Both the position numbers and the translations under genes were made by a program. A stretch of DNA of 64,000 nucleotides from the NCBI GenBank assembly GCA_937958265.1, contig CALGNX010000005.1, positions 62,001 through 126,000 of the forward strand, in the 5' to 3' direction. The notes below the pieces were generated by a model. It had not been told where the DNA came from, searched no databases, and saw only the letters and a list, made by a program, of their open reading frames with translations. The stretch comes from an uncultured Algibacter sp. GTDB taxonomy: Bacteria; Bacteroidota; Bacteroidia; Flavobacteriales; Flavobacteriaceae. This document shows, one piece after another, positions 1 through 9,735 of the stretch (the first letter of the stretch is position 1; the number at the start of each line of letters is the position of its first letter).

Positions 1-2643
1 AAAACCATAGCTACTTATTACATTAAGCATATTTAATTTAGCTCGTGAAGTCTCAAAAGCCCTAGCATTACTTTTAATTAAAAACCCCTTAGTGACTTCT
101 AAATCGTTTTCATTGTAATTCTTAGCATAGTTTTCTAAAATTTGTTTTATTAAGGAAGTCGCCTCAAAAGTAATATTGGACCGTACACTGCTGTTTACAC
201 TAAAAGTGCCCTTCACATTAGATCCTGAAAAATTAGAATAAATACCATAAGTATACCCTTTTCCTTCCCTTAGTTGCTGTGTAAACTGCGATGCAAAACC
301 GCCACCACCTAAACGGTAATTCATTATTGTAGCCGGGTAGTAATCCAAGTCTGTAAACGCTAATGCAGGATACCCAAAACGTAAAACAGATTGCTTAGCA
401 CCTGGAACATCATAAAAATAAACTTGAGACTGCATTGGCACCTTTAACTTTGGTAATTTAGGAAATAATACTTCTTTCGGCTTCCAGTTTTTATCGATAC
501 CAGATAACGATGCCACAACTTGATCTTTAGAAATATTCCCAACAACATGAAATTTTGAGACCTTTGGTGATATATTATTTCTGTAAAACAACTTTAAATC
601 TTCTATAGCAATACTCTTAACAGAAGATTCTGTACCCATAACAGGTTTTGATAATATGTGATTCTTGCCATAAATAAGCTTAGAAAAAGTGATATCTGCA
701 ATAGCACCTGGACTTGCCTTTTGTTTTTCAATTTTGCTTAATATACTTTGTTTTACTAAGTTAAATTGCTTTTCGTCCCAACGCGGTTCTAATAAAATCT
801 CTTTTACCAGAGCCATAGTTTCTGTATAATGTTTGGCTAAAGTTTTTCCTGAAATTATAAGAGCCTCATTTGTAGCAAACACATTAATTGATGCGCCTAG
901 ACTTTCAATCGCTTCTTCTAAATCTTCCGGTGTTCTATTTTTAGTACCTTTAGTTAATAGATTAGCTAATAAATTAGAAACACCAACCTTATTTTCATCT
1001 TCTAACAACAAACCACCTTTAATTTTCATTTGAAATTCTACCAATGGAACTTCATTATTTTCTATTCCATAAAGCGCTATACCTGCGGGTAGTTTCTCCT
1101 TCCATACCTTTGGTATGGTTACCGCTAAATTTTCGCCATAAGGTGGTTCCAAACTTCTATCAAAACTAGACGGCGTTTTTTTATAAGTTGCCACAACACC
1201 AGCGTCAAATTGTTCCTCAACGCCCTCAATAATCTGCTCTTCCACAATATTTGCTACAATTGAATTCTCTAAAGCTAAATTAATTTCATTCTTAGGCACA
1301 AAACTTGTGGCCACATAGTGCTTACCTTTAATATAAGTATTATACACCCGCATAACATCCTGGGGAGTAACAGCTAAAATATTTTGAACGTCTTGATTAC
1401 CAAAACCAGGATTACCTGCAAACATGTTATACTGCGTTAATTGTACTCCTTTTCCTAAAACACTAGAAAAACTTTTATAGAAATCTGTTTCTTGCCCCGC
1501 TTTAATACGTTTTAAATCTTGTTGCGATATACCATGAGTTTCAAACTCTGAAAGCGCTTTAAAAATAGCATCTTCTATTATATCTAAATCTACTTCTGAA
1601 AACGCTGTAACTTGTAACATAAACTGCCCAGCAATTTCAAAACCATTTTGATACATATCAACCCTGTCTGTAACCTGCTTATCCTCCACAAGTAGTTTGT
1701 AAAGAGGCGCCTTTTTACCTTGGGATAAATACCTTGCTAAAACATCCAAACTATAAGCATCTGGATGATATTGGTGTACTGATGGCCACGCTATACTTAA
1801 TTGTGGTAAACGTGCAAAATTATCTTCATAATACAACTTTTTTGTTTTATTTAGAACAACCGGCTGTTTCTCCATACTTGGAATAACCTCACCACGTTTT
1901 ATATCGCTAAAATACTTTTTAACCCACTTTTTAGCCTGTGTAATATCAAAATCTCCGGCAATGGTAAGCGTAACATTATTTGGAACATACCATTTATTAA
2001 AAAAATCTTTTACATCTTGTAGCGTAGCATTTTGTAAATCCTCTAACGAGCCAATAACCGTCCAACTGTACGGGTGTCCTTTCGGGTATAAATTATCACC
2101 AATAACTTTATAAGTATGGCCATAAGGCCGATTATCTACACTTTGTCTTTTTTCGTTTTTAACCACTTGCTTTTCCTTGGATAGCACTTCATCGGTTACC
2201 GTATTTATAAAGTAGCCCAATTTGTCTGCTTCTGCCCAAATCATTTTTTCCAATGCATCTTTAGGAACCGTTTGCAAATAATTTGTCCGATCTCTATTCG
2301 TTGATCCATTGGCTCCAGAACCACCAATACGTGCACTCATTTTATCAAGGCCACCCTTACCCAAATTTTCAGATTCAAGAAATAATAAATGTTCAAATAA
2401 ATGTGCAAAACCTGTACGCCCCTCTACCTCTCGAGCAGAACCAACGTGGCTAGTTAACGACACTGCAACAACAGGGTCTGATTTATCAATATGAAAAATA
2501 ACCTGTAATCCATTATCCAAAGTAAATTTCTCAAAATCTATTTTAAAAGCTTCATTTTCAACGCTACGAACATCTTTTTCAGCACATGCTATAACTACTA
2601 TAACAACACATAGTTTGAATATTATCCTTTTTAAAAATTTCAT
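1..2643 (-). CDS. M16 family zinc peptidase lipoprotein (3' end beyond window)
   Basis: The reading frame is open from an ATG at 2643 to the window edge (881 codons seen), so the C-terminus is missing. The N-terminus is a short hydrophobic stretch ending in a lipobox with Cys20, indicating an envelope lipoprotein. The inverted zinc motif HxxEH of M16 (pitrilysin/insulinase) peptidases is at residues 81-85 (HLFEH), with a candidate third ligand Glu164 in a KNEKRQ context. A second M16-like half starts near residue 500, where the HxxEH position is replaced by a non-metal-binding sequence. One active and one inactive half is usual for this family. It probably degrades peptides in the periplasm; the substrate is unknown. 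The family assignment is firm. Confidence 0.93.
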   Translation of the reverse strand, partial: MKFLKRIIFKLCVVIVVIACAEKDVRSVENEAFKIDFEKFTLDNGLQVIFHIDKSDPVVAVSLTSHVGSAREVEGRTGFAHLFEHLLFLESENLGKGGLDKMSARIGGSGANGSTNRDRTNYLQTVPKDALEKMIWAEADKLGYFINTVTDEVLSKEKQVVKNEKRQSVDNRPYGHTYKVIGDNLYPKGHPYSWTVIGSLEDLQNATLQDVKDFFNKWYVPNNVTLTIAGDFDITQAKKWVKKYFSDIKRGEVIPSMEKQPVVLNKTKKLYYEDNFARLPQLSIAWPSVHQYHPDAYSLDVLARYLSQGKKAPLYKLLVEDKQVTDRVDMYQNGFEIAGQFMLQVTAFSEVDLDIIEDAIFKALSEFETHGISQQDLKRIKAGQETDFYKSFSSVLGKGVQLTQYNMFAGNPGFGNQDVQNILAVTPQDVMRVYNTYIKGKHYVATSFVPKNEINLALENSIVANIVEEQIIEGVEEQFDAGVVATYKKTPSSFDRSLEPPYGENLAVTIPKVWKEKLPAGIALYGIENNEVPLVEFQMKIKGGLLLEDENKVGVSNLLANLLTKGTKNRTPEDLEEAIESLGASINVFATNEALIISGKTLAKHYTETMALVKEILLEPRWDEKQFNLVKQSILSKIEKQKASPGAIADITFSKLIYGKNHILSKPVMGTESSVKSIAIEDLKLFYRNNISPKVSKFHVVGNISKDQVVASLSGIDKNWKPKEVLFPKLPKLKVPMQSQVYFYDVPGAKQSVLRFGYPALAFTDLDYYPATIMNYRLGGGGFASQFTQQLREGKGYTYGIYSNFSGSNVKGTFSVNSSVRSNITFEATSLIKQILENYAKNYNENDLEVTKGFLIKSNARAFETSRAKLNMLNVISSYGF

Positions 2644-3075
2644 GTTTTTCGAGAGTTAATTTTATTTAATGCATAGTTTTACCCACGCGCATCATGCCTG
2701 TTGCTTAATTAAGTACCAAAATAAGCAAATAAACCAGATGTAGAAAATAGGTAAAGGCTTTTAACAGCAGACAATAACTAGAAATTAAAAATGCACTATT
2801 AAAAATTATTGTTTGTACATGTATTATTTTAATAGTGGTGCAGTAAAACTACTACTTACAACGTCGCAAAAAACAAACATTTTATTACAACGATATATTT
2901 TTTTACAATTTTTATATATTTCATTCCAACTATAAATTTTCCGAAAAATTATCGCAGTGCATTGTAAGCCATTACACTTAATTTAAAACCTTAATTTTAT
3001 TTTTAAAACGATAAATTAGCTATGCAAGATGTTTTTTGTAGGCTACCGGCTAAATATTCGTAATATAAAAACATA
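2644..3075. other. Intergenic region, nothing recognised
   Basis: About 430 AT-rich bases separate the M16 peptidase start from the stop of the EnvC-like gene. I see no convincing gene, RNA or strong hairpin. Promoter signals for the M16 gene probably lie here, but no clean TTTG / TAnnTTTG pair was found. Confidence 0.5.
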
Positions 3076-4305
3076 CTACATTTTATAAATCCATCGTGCA
3101 GGGTTTTCGGTAGATACACCTTTTGATAATGTAAAACTTAAAATTGTTTCTCCACTAGATGGGTTTGTAAAAACTTCACCAATAGTTGCTTTGGTTTTTA
3201 CTTTATCGCCTTTTTTTACGTAAACCTCCGATAAATTTTTATAGATGGTCAAGTAATTTCCATGCCTTATCATAACAATAGGGTTAACATGCTTCATTTG
3301 TAAAATCTCGCTCACCTCCCCATCAAAAACAGCTCTTACTTTAGCGCCCTTTTCAGTAGCAATGCGCACACCGTTACTTTTTATAGTTAACGACCTATCA
3401 ATAGGGTGTGGCTGGCTGCCATAACCCAAACGTACCAAACCCTTTTCTACAGGCCAAGGTAACTTACCTTTATTTGATATGAAATTAGATGCTAACACCT
3501 TTTCTTCCGCCGTTAAGGCAAAAACTGCCGAGCCCTTCTTTTTACCTGCTTTTTTATTGGACTTTGCTATGGCCGCTTTAATAATACGGTCTATTTCTTT
3601 ATCTATTTTATTGGCCTCGCGTTGCTTTTGTTTAATTTGCGCAGTGTAACGCGACAAATTCTTTTTAATGGAAAACATAAGCGTTTGTTGTTCCTTACGC
3701 TCTACCTCCAGAGTTTTTTGTACTACGCGATTCTCTGCAATAAGCTTCTTTTTTGCCTCTTGTTGTTTTAACAAACGTGTGTTCGTATCTTGCAAGTCCA
3801 AAGCTTTAGCCTTTATTACAAGACCTTGTTTTTCCTGATGTTCTGCGTATTGCTTAATATATTGTAAGCGTTTGTAAGCTTGCTTAAAATTATAGGAAGA
3901 AAGCAAAAACATAATTCTACTTTGCTTGTTCTTACTTTTATAAGACTTAACAATCATGGCAGCATAATTTGCCTTAAGCTGCTTTAATTCGTCTCGCAAA
4001 TTAGAAATTCTTTTTTGGTTAGCGCTAATTTCACGCGTTAGTAAATTGGCTTGTTGATTCGTTACCTTGATTAAGTTAGAAAGTACGTTAATTTTATAAT
4101 TAAAATCTTCAATTAAAGTTAATTGCGATTTCTCTTTAGATTTATTGTCTAAACGTAATGCATTAATTTTTTTTATTTCCTGGCGCAATTCTTGCCTTCT
4201 AGACTCTAACGCCTTTTGCTTATTACTTTGCGAAAAGCCTAAACTATTACATAGTAAAAAAACAATACCGAGAATAATTTTATATGTAACAGTATTTATT
4301 TTCAT
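3076..4305 (-). CDS. EnvC-like murein hydrolase activator (coiled coil plus degenerate LytM domain)
   Basis: 409 residues. There is a signal peptide (about 1-25), then a long Lys/Glu/Gln-rich coiled coil (about 27-250), then a C-terminal LytM/M23-type domain (about 300-409). The zinc ligands of an active M23 enzyme are not there: the HxxxD region reads NGVRIATEKG, and the HxH near the end is replaced by a TILSFTL segment. This matches EnvC, which activates amidases instead of cutting peptidoglycan. Annotation pipelines will often call it an M23 peptidase. Its ATG immediately follows the TAA of the upstream DUF4292 gene, so it is the last gene of the 9.7-3.1 kb operon. Loss of activity is inferred from the residues. 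Confidence 0.88.
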   Translation of the reverse strand: MKINTVTYKIILGIVFLLCNSLGFSQSNKQKALESRRQELRQEIKKINALRLDNKSKEKSQLTLIEDFNYKINVLSNLIKVTNQQANLLTREISANQKRISNLRDELKQLKANYAAMIVKSYKSKNKQSRIMFLLSSYNFKQAYKRLQYIKQYAEHQEKQGLVIKAKALDLQDTNTRLLKQQEAKKKLIAENRVVQKTLEVERKEQQTLMFSIKKNLSRYTAQIKQKQREANKIDKEIDRIIKAAIAKSNKKAGKKKGSAVFALTAEEKVLASNFISNKGKLPWPVEKGLVRLGYGSQPHPIDRSLTIKSNGVRIATEKGAKVRAVFDGEVSEILQMKHVNPIVMIRHGNYLTIYKNLSEVYVKKGDKVKTKATIGEVFTNPSSGETILSFTLSKGVSTENPARWIYKM

Positions 4306-5073
4306 TTAGAGCTCAATTGCTTTAAAACCACTTGGTATTTTAAAAGGAAATCTTAAATTTTCATTTAAGGATACACCTTTCATTTCAAGCTCTATAACCA
4401 CTTCCTCGTCTGCCTCAACCGCCATAACTTTAATACGCTCTGGTATAATTTGCGCTTGAATAGTCTGATAATTCAAATAATCAATTTGTAGGTGCCTAAA
4501 TTCCTTAGGCTGTGAAATTTGTTGCGACTTTACTTTAAAATTATCCGGATTTAATAAAAAGAATATTTCAAATAAATCCCGCTGATCTTTTGGCTGAACG
4601 ACATACATATCTGCATCCACAGAAGATTTATAATTATTAGTATGTAAAGAATATAGGGTTTCACCCAATAATAAATTCTGGACTTTTTTAAAATCCAATT
4701 CAGTACCCAATAAATCGCTCAAATATTTATAATCACCATCAAAATACGTTCTATCCAGTTTATTGTAAAAACTCACCTTTTCTGGTGTTACTAACGCTCT
4801 AATTACCGAAAAAGGTGCATTTATCCATAGCGCTTTGTCTTTATCGATGCGAAACGAAACCGTATAACTTTGAGATTTATTTTTTTCGGTATATGTAATT
4901 TTAAGCCTCGATTGCAAGGTTTTAAATTCTGCAACCTGCTTGGCATTATACGCTATTAATTGTCTGGTAGACAACTTATAATTAGAACCTCCCTTATCAA
5001 TAGTTTTTAAAGATTTACAGTTAAAAACAAAAATAAATAATACGCCTAAAGTAAATTTTAATGTTTTCTGCAT
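4306..5073 (-). CDS. DUF4292 lipoprotein
   Basis: 255 residues with a hydrophobic N-terminus and lipobox (VFNC, Cys19), so probably anchored in the outer membrane or facing the periplasm. The rest is beta-rich and resembles the Bacteroidetes family DUF4292, whose fold is related to the LolA/LolB lipoprotein-handling superfamily. A role in lipoprotein or lipid handling is therefore possible but unproven. The start overlaps the stop of the upstream TPR gene by one base (TAATG) and the stop abuts the EnvC-like start, so the three are translationally coupled. Confidence 0.82.
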   Translation of the reverse strand: MQKTLKFTLGVLFIFVFNCKSLKTIDKGGSNYKLSTRQLIAYNAKQVAEFKTLQSRLKITYTEKNKSQSYTVSFRIDKDKALWINAPFSVIRALVTPEKVSFYNKLDRTYFDGDYKYLSDLLGTELDFKKVQNLLLGETLYSLHTNNYKSSVDADMYVVQPKDQRDLFEIFFLLNPDNFKVKSQQISQPKEFRHLQIDYLNYQTIQAQIIPERIKVMAVEADEEVVIELEMKGVSLNENLRFPFKIPSGFKAIEL

Positions 5074-6434
5074 TATTTTTTTTGTTGTATTTGTTTCACC
5101 TTATTACTAAACGTTTTTGCTTTATCCGTATTGTTTAATAACGTATAAGCTTTACTCATTTGGCTATAAAAATCGGCCTCCATTTTAGCATCGTCAATAA
5201 TATTATCTAAACCAATTTCCAATGTTTCCAGGGCTTCTTTTGGCTTATTAAGTTGGTTTAATGCGACACCATTAATTAAATATATAACAGGCTGCGAAGG
5301 GTAAACCTCAAGCGCCTCGTTACTTTTAACTTCTGCCAAATTGTATTTTTTCAAATCTAAATATAGTAACATAACGTTACGTAAAAATCCAAAATTATTA
5401 GGTTCCAACAATAAAGCTGCCTCAAAATTTTCAAGTGCTTTTACCTTATCATTTTTAGCTAAATAATAGTGCGCTAACTCGGCCACAGATTTACTATTAT
5501 CCTTATCGCTTACCAACGCTGTAGCTTCAATTAAATCGGATTCGTATTCTGGATTTCCCTTAACAAAACTTACAAAATCCTTAAGTACTTTAACCTTGGC
5601 TTCTGGTTTAACCTCAATACTTTGCACAACAATTTTCATAGATTCCACAGCCTTTTCCGCATCGTTATCATTCAAATAAAACTTATATAAAGCCAGGTGT
5701 GCCAGTTTAGAGTTTGGATTTACTTTTAAAAGTTCTTTAGCGATTGTAAAAGCCTTTTCGACCTGGTTATTTTCGCTATACCTGTAAATAAGTGCTAAAT
5801 AATTAGACTCTTTATTGGGGTTGTTCGCTACACGCGTTTCTAAATTTTTAATTTGGTCTTTTTTACGCCCACTTGCCTCATAAATCCGACTTCGCATTAA
5901 ATCTCTGGTTGTCGAAACACCAAAATCCTTATCCAAAGTATCCAAAATGCTTAAGGCATCATCATACTTCTTAGTTTTAAAATAAAGCGATGCTAAATCT
6001 TCTTTATAATCCGGATGAAAGTTAACCAACTGTTTAATGGTTTTTATAGCTTTATCGTACTCTTTTTTAGAGGCATAAAAATCGTAAAGCGCATCCAAAA
6101 ACCATTCGTTGTCGGGGTCCTTATCCACTGCATTTTTAAATGCGTCTTCGGCCAATCCAAAGTTTTTAAGTTTATTAAAACATTTCCCAAGTTCAAAATA
6201 CAGCACTGGTACAGCATTATCCAAAGCAATTGCTTTCTGAAAAGCCTCGGCAGCTCTATCAAAATTACCAACACCTTTATGCTTTAAAGCTTCGTAAAAT
6301 AATTCCTGAAACGCATCCTCATTATTACCCAAATCATCGTCTGGTGTTTTATTAAAATCTACCTGAGCATAATTAATTTGCGGCATCAAAAATATTCCGA
6401 AAAGCAAAAAAAAGATATAAATTTTATGTTTCAT
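5073..6434 (-). CDS. Periplasmic tetratricopeptide repeat protein
   Basis: 453 residues: a signal peptide (1-23) followed by TPR units through most of the protein. The pattern of small residues and Ala/Tyr/Leu spacing of 34-residue repeats is clear, for example in the stretches beginning near residues 46, 80, 245 and 330. It is a scaffold or interaction protein in the periplasm with no catalytic motif. It lies between the nucleotidyltransferase and the DUF4292 lipoprotein. This order recurs in Flavobacteriaceae as far as I recall, suggesting an envelope role for the set. Confidence 0.85.
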   Translation of the reverse strand: MKHKIYIFFLLFGIFLMPQINYAQVDFNKTPDDDLGNNEDAFQELFYEALKHKGVGNFDRAAEAFQKAIALDNAVPVLYFELGKCFNKLKNFGLAEDAFKNAVDKDPDNEWFLDALYDFYASKKEYDKAIKTIKQLVNFHPDYKEDLASLYFKTKKYDDALSILDTLDKDFGVSTTRDLMRSRIYEASGRKKDQIKNLETRVANNPNKESNYLALIYRYSENNQVEKAFTIAKELLKVNPNSKLAHLALYKFYLNDNDAEKAVESMKIVVQSIEVKPEAKVKVLKDFVSFVKGNPEYESDLIEATALVSDKDNSKSVAELAHYYLAKNDKVKALENFEAALLLEPNNFGFLRNVMLLYLDLKKYNLAEVKSNEALEVYPSQPVIYLINGVALNQLNKPKEALETLEIGLDNIIDDAKMEADFYSQMSKAYTLLNNTDKAKTFSNKVKQIQQKK

Positions 6435-6449
6435 AAATTATCATTTTAT

Positions 6450-6545
6450 TTGGGCGTTACCACAAGGGTCGGGCTTTACGCTACAAGTCCGCGCTCCTCC
6501 TAAAGTCGGGCTGTGGGCTATCCGCTGCAATCCCTAACGCTAGTT
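6450..6545. repeat. GC-rich intergenic repeat (flavobacterial REP-like element)
   Basis: About 95 bases of strikingly GC-rich sequence sit in an AT-rich genome, between the nucleotidyltransferase stop and the TPR start. The ends carry GCGTTA in inverted orientation (GGGCGTTACC at the left, CCCTAACGC at the right), and several CGGGCT / AGCCCG-like words can pair internally. It resembles dispersed intergenic elements I remember from many Flavobacteriaceae genomes that open GGGCGTT and close CCCTAACGC. There is only one copy in this window, so repeat status rests on that recollection. Confidence 0.6.
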
Positions 6546-6628
6546 GGCAAATAAACGAGTATAATTACTATCTAATAAAAATCACTTTAAAACTATACAA
6601 CATCAAGTTGCTTTTTAAAACCTAAGTA

Positions 6629-7648
6629 TTATTCCAAAACAGAATAATCGCCAATACTAATACTTGTAAATTCCCCATTATATTTAACATGGTTACCAAT
6701 CATTGCATTATCTAATGTTGCATTTTTAATTTCGGTATGCATTTGAATTAAACTATTTTTTATAGTTGAATTTTCAATTACAGTACCCTGCCCAACAGAT
6801 ACAAAAGGGCCAACAGTTGTATTTTTAAGCACAACATTTTCGCCTATAAAACACGGTTCGATAATATTAGAATTTTCAAGTTTAACAGATCCTGCTACCA
6901 ACTGCTCCATGCCATCTGCCTTTAAAAAGCCAAGCATGCGTTGGTTCGTTTCAATAGTAATGGTTTTATTACCACAATCCATCCACTCATCCACCGTTCC
7001 TGTTTTAAATACTTTACCCGCGGCCATCATACGTTTAATACCATCGTTAATTTGGTATTCGCCACCGTTCATAATATTTTCATCCAAAATTTCTTGTAGC
7101 TTCTCTTTTAAAACAGCTACATCCTTAAAATAGTAGATACCAATTACGGCTTGGTCTGATATAAATTGTTCTGGCTTTTCTACCAACTCAATAATTTCTT
7201 TGCTGGCGTTTAATTTTACAACACCATAGGCTTCTGGGTTATCCACTTTTTTTGTCCAAATTACGCTATCTGCACTGGCATCCAAATCAAACTCCGCTTT
7301 AATTAAAGTATCGGCATAAGCAATAACAGCCGGGCCAGATAGTGATGGCTTTGCACACATAATAGCATGACCTGTACCTAAAGGTTTATCTTGGCGATAA
7401 ATAGAAGCCTTAGCACCCAAACCTTCGGCTAAAGCCTTTAAACTAGAAACCACATCGTCTCCAAACCATGCCGGATCGCCTAAAACAAAAGCAATTTCCT
7501 CTATTGGCTGTTTTAAAACCTTAACAATATCTTTTACCAAACGGTGTACAATGGGTTGGCCTGCAACTGGTATTAATGGTTTTGGTACAGTTAAACTATG
7601 TGGGCGTAAACGAGAACCACGTCCTGCCATTGGTACTATTATTTTCAT
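6629..7648 (-). CDS. Sugar-phosphate nucleotidyltransferase with left-handed beta-helix tail
   Basis: 339 residues. The N-terminal nucleotidyltransferase domain begins with the NTP-binding signature MAGRGSRLRPHS, followed by PKPLIPV. The C-terminal third has hexapeptide-type repeats (V/I-G-x-x-x positions from about 265) typical of a beta-helix. It probably transfers a nucleotidyl group onto a hexose-1-phosphate to make an NDP-sugar; the base and sugar cannot be read from the sequence. The next gene upstream is dut (88-base gap), and the GC-rich repeat separates it from the TPR gene downstream. Confidence 0.87.
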   Translation of the reverse strand: MKIIVPMAGRGSRLRPHSLTVPKPLIPVAGQPIVHRLVKDIVKVLKQPIEEIAFVLGDPAWFGDDVVSSLKALAEGLGAKASIYRQDKPLGTGHAIMCAKPSLSGPAVIAYADTLIKAEFDLDASADSVIWTKKVDNPEAYGVVKLNASKEIIELVEKPEQFISDQAVIGIYYFKDVAVLKEKLQEILDENIMNGGEYQINDGIKRMMAAGKVFKTGTVDEWMDCGNKTITIETNQRMLGFLKADGMEQLVAGSVKLENSNIIEPCFIGENVVLKNTTVGPFVSVGQGTVIENSTIKNSLIQMHTEIKNATLDNAMIGNHVKYNGEFTSISIGDYSVLE

Positions 7649-7736
7649 ATGTGTGCCCAGTAAAGAGCTATTTTTTAAAATTAAACTTATTTTTATATCG
7701 AATAAATGACATCTAGCATGTATATACTAGCACCAG

Positions 7737-8171
7737 TTATTTTGTGCCTGTACTACCAAAACCGCCAGCGCCTCTATTCGTTTCAGATAATTCTTGAACA
7801 GAACTCCATTGTACACGTTCGTGTTTTGCAATTACTAATTGTGCAATACGTTCGCCGTTATTAATGGTAAAATCTTCATTGGAAATGTTAACTAAAATAA
7901 CTCCTATTTCACCTCTATAATCCGCATCTATAGTTCCAGGTGCATTAAGTACTGTTACACCATGCTTGGCCGCTAAACCACTTCTTGGACGCACCTGCGC
8001 TTCCACACCAATAGGTAGCTCTATAAACAAACCTGTACCTACTATAATGCGCTCCAATGGTTTTAACACCTTCGATTCTAATAAATTTGCACGTAAATCC
8101 ATACCTGCAGAAGCTATAGTTTCGTAATGCGGCAAGGCATGACCTGATTTATTAATTATTTTTATTTCCAT
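7737..8171 (-). CDS. dut: dUTP diphosphatase (dUTPase)
   Basis: 144 residues, normal length for the homotrimeric dUTPase. All five family motifs are visible: SAGMDLRA near the N-terminus, RPRSGLA, the [12 protein letters not shown] motif with the catalytic Asp, RIAQLV, and the C-terminal [11 protein letters not shown]-loop-like arm. It hydrolyses dUTP to dUMP and PPi, keeping uracil out of DNA and feeding dTMP synthesis. It sits between the flippase and the nucleotidyltransferase genes in the same direction with short gaps. Confidence 0.97.
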   Translation of the reverse strand: MEIKIINKSGHALPHYETIASAGMDLRANLLESKVLKPLERIIVGTGLFIELPIGVEAQVRPRSGLAAKHGVTVLNAPGTIDADYRGEIGVILVNISNEDFTINNGERIAQLVIAKHERVQWSSVQELSETNRGAGGFGSTGTK

Positions 8172-8210
8172 ATCTATTAGCGTTATTAAAGCTTACAAAA
8201 TAACTGTAAG

Positions 8211-9671
8211 CTATCTTATTTTAAGCAATCTTTTAATCTCATTTTTTTCAACAAGACATACAACAACCAAAAATACTAAAACTAAAATTGATGAAATATA
8301 ATAATTTGCCCTAAAACCATCAATAAACGATATAAAACTTAATGCAGCAGCTAAGCCCAAATAAAGCAACACGCTTTTAACGTTATAAGGTACGTTATAA
8401 TGTTTTTTTCCAAAATAATAAGAAATACACATCATACTCCCATAAGCAATTAAAGTTGCCCATGCAGAGGCCATAAAACCTAAAACAGGTATCATTACCG
8501 TGTTAAAGACTATAGTAATTACAGATCCAAAAATAGAAATATACATACCATATAATGTTTTGTCTGTAAGTTTATACCATATTGAAAGGTTGTTATAAAT
8601 ACCCAGACATAAGTTGGCTAATAAAATTAATGGTACAATTTTTAAAGCTTCAAAATACTCTGCTTTACCAAGTAAAATACTTGCAAATATATCAATATAG
8701 CAAACTACAATTAACATGAATATAGCGCCTAAAACTGTAAACCATTTTAAAATAGTAGCATAATTATGTTTGGCATTTTTTTCTTTTGCATGATTAAAAA
8801 AAAACGGCTCTGCACCAAGCCTAAAGGCCATAATATAGAGCGACATAAAAACCCCTAATTTATAGCAAGCAGCATAAATACCCATTTGTTTGTTACCAAG
8901 CTGATCGCGCAGAAATAATTTATCAATATTTTCATTAGTAACATACGCCAAACTCCCAACCATAATAGGTAAACTATACTTTAAAAGTTTTTTTAAAACA
9001 AAACGATCTACCTGCCAATGAATTTTAAAAATAATAGGGAGCAAAAGTAATAACGTAACTAAACTAGCTGTGCCATTAGCTAAAAATATATAAATAACAG
9101 CAGGGTTTCCGTTAACGTAAAAATTAAGAAATTTTGGAATAATAGTTTCGACAACATGACCCTTAGGAATACCCCATAAAAACAAGATATTTAATACCGC
9201 AAAAACTAAAATATTCAATACTTTTATTAAAGTAAACTTTATAGGCCTATTGGTTACACGTAAATAAGCAAAAGGTATAACCACAATAGTATCCAAAAAT
9301 ACAGTCCAGATTAATATTTTAACGTGAAGAAGACTTTCAAACCCAAATAAATTTCGAATACTATGCGCATAAAATAGGGCTATTATTAAAAAAATAATAG
9401 TGGTGCCAAGCAATGTAACAAAAGATGTTGATATTACTTTTCCTTTATCTTGTTCCTTGCTAAAAAACCTAAAAAAAGCGGTTTCTAAACCGTAAGTAAG
9501 CAGGGCATTAAGGTATGCTGCATAAACATAATAATCTGTATTTACAGCATAACGTTCCGCACCAAATACACTGGTGTGTAACTTTACTAAACCAATATTA
9601 ATTGCTCTTGGCAAAATAGCTGCGATACCGTATATAATGGTATCTTTAAAAAACGCTTTTAAACTACTCAA
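8211..9671 (-). CDS. Polysaccharide flippase (MATE/MOP superfamily, Wzx-like)
   Basis: 486 residues with about 12-14 predicted membrane helices. The N-terminal region (FFKDTIIYGIA...LPR) is the typical opening of RfbX/Wzx-type polysaccharide transporters of flavobacteria. It probably flips an undecaprenyl-linked glycan or a cell-wall precursor across the inner membrane. The only start that keeps this conserved N-terminus is a TTG at 9671; an in-frame TAG lies two codons upstream. First gene of the 9.7-3.1 kb operon. It is distinct from the second flippase inside the polysaccharide locus at 42.7-43.8 kb. Confidence 0.86.
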   Translation of the reverse strand: MSSLKAFFKDTIIYGIAAILPRAINIGLVKLHTSVFGAERYAVNTDYYVYAAYLNALLTYGLETAFFRFFSKEQDKGKVISTSFVTLLGTTIIFLIIALFYAHSIRNLFGFESLLHVKILIWTVFLDTIVVIPFAYLRVTNRPIKFTLIKVLNILVFAVLNILFLWGIPKGHVVETIIPKFLNFYVNGNPAVIYIFLANGTASLVTLLLLLPIIFKIHWQVDRFVLKKLLKYSLPIMVGSLAYVTNENIDKLFLRDQLGNKQMGIYAACYKLGVFMSLYIMAFRLGAEPFFFNHAKEKNAKHNYATILKWFTVLGAIFMLIVVCYIDIFASILLGKAEYFEALKIVPLILLANLCLGIYNNLSIWYKLTDKTLYGMYISIFGSVITIVFNTVMIPVLGFMASAWATLIAYGSMMCISYYFGKKHYNVPYNVKSVLLYLGLAAALSFISFIDGFRANYYISSILVLVFLVVVCLVEKNEIKRLLKIR

Positions 9672-9735
9672 ATACTATTTTTTAAAACATTAAAAATAAG
9701 TTTTTTTAGACGAAAAAACCAACTCGTTAAAGTTA

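Noticed and set aside
6015-6287. Overlapping frames on both strands inside the TPR gene
   Set aside because: The TPR frame has conserved repeat structure; the others are shadows.
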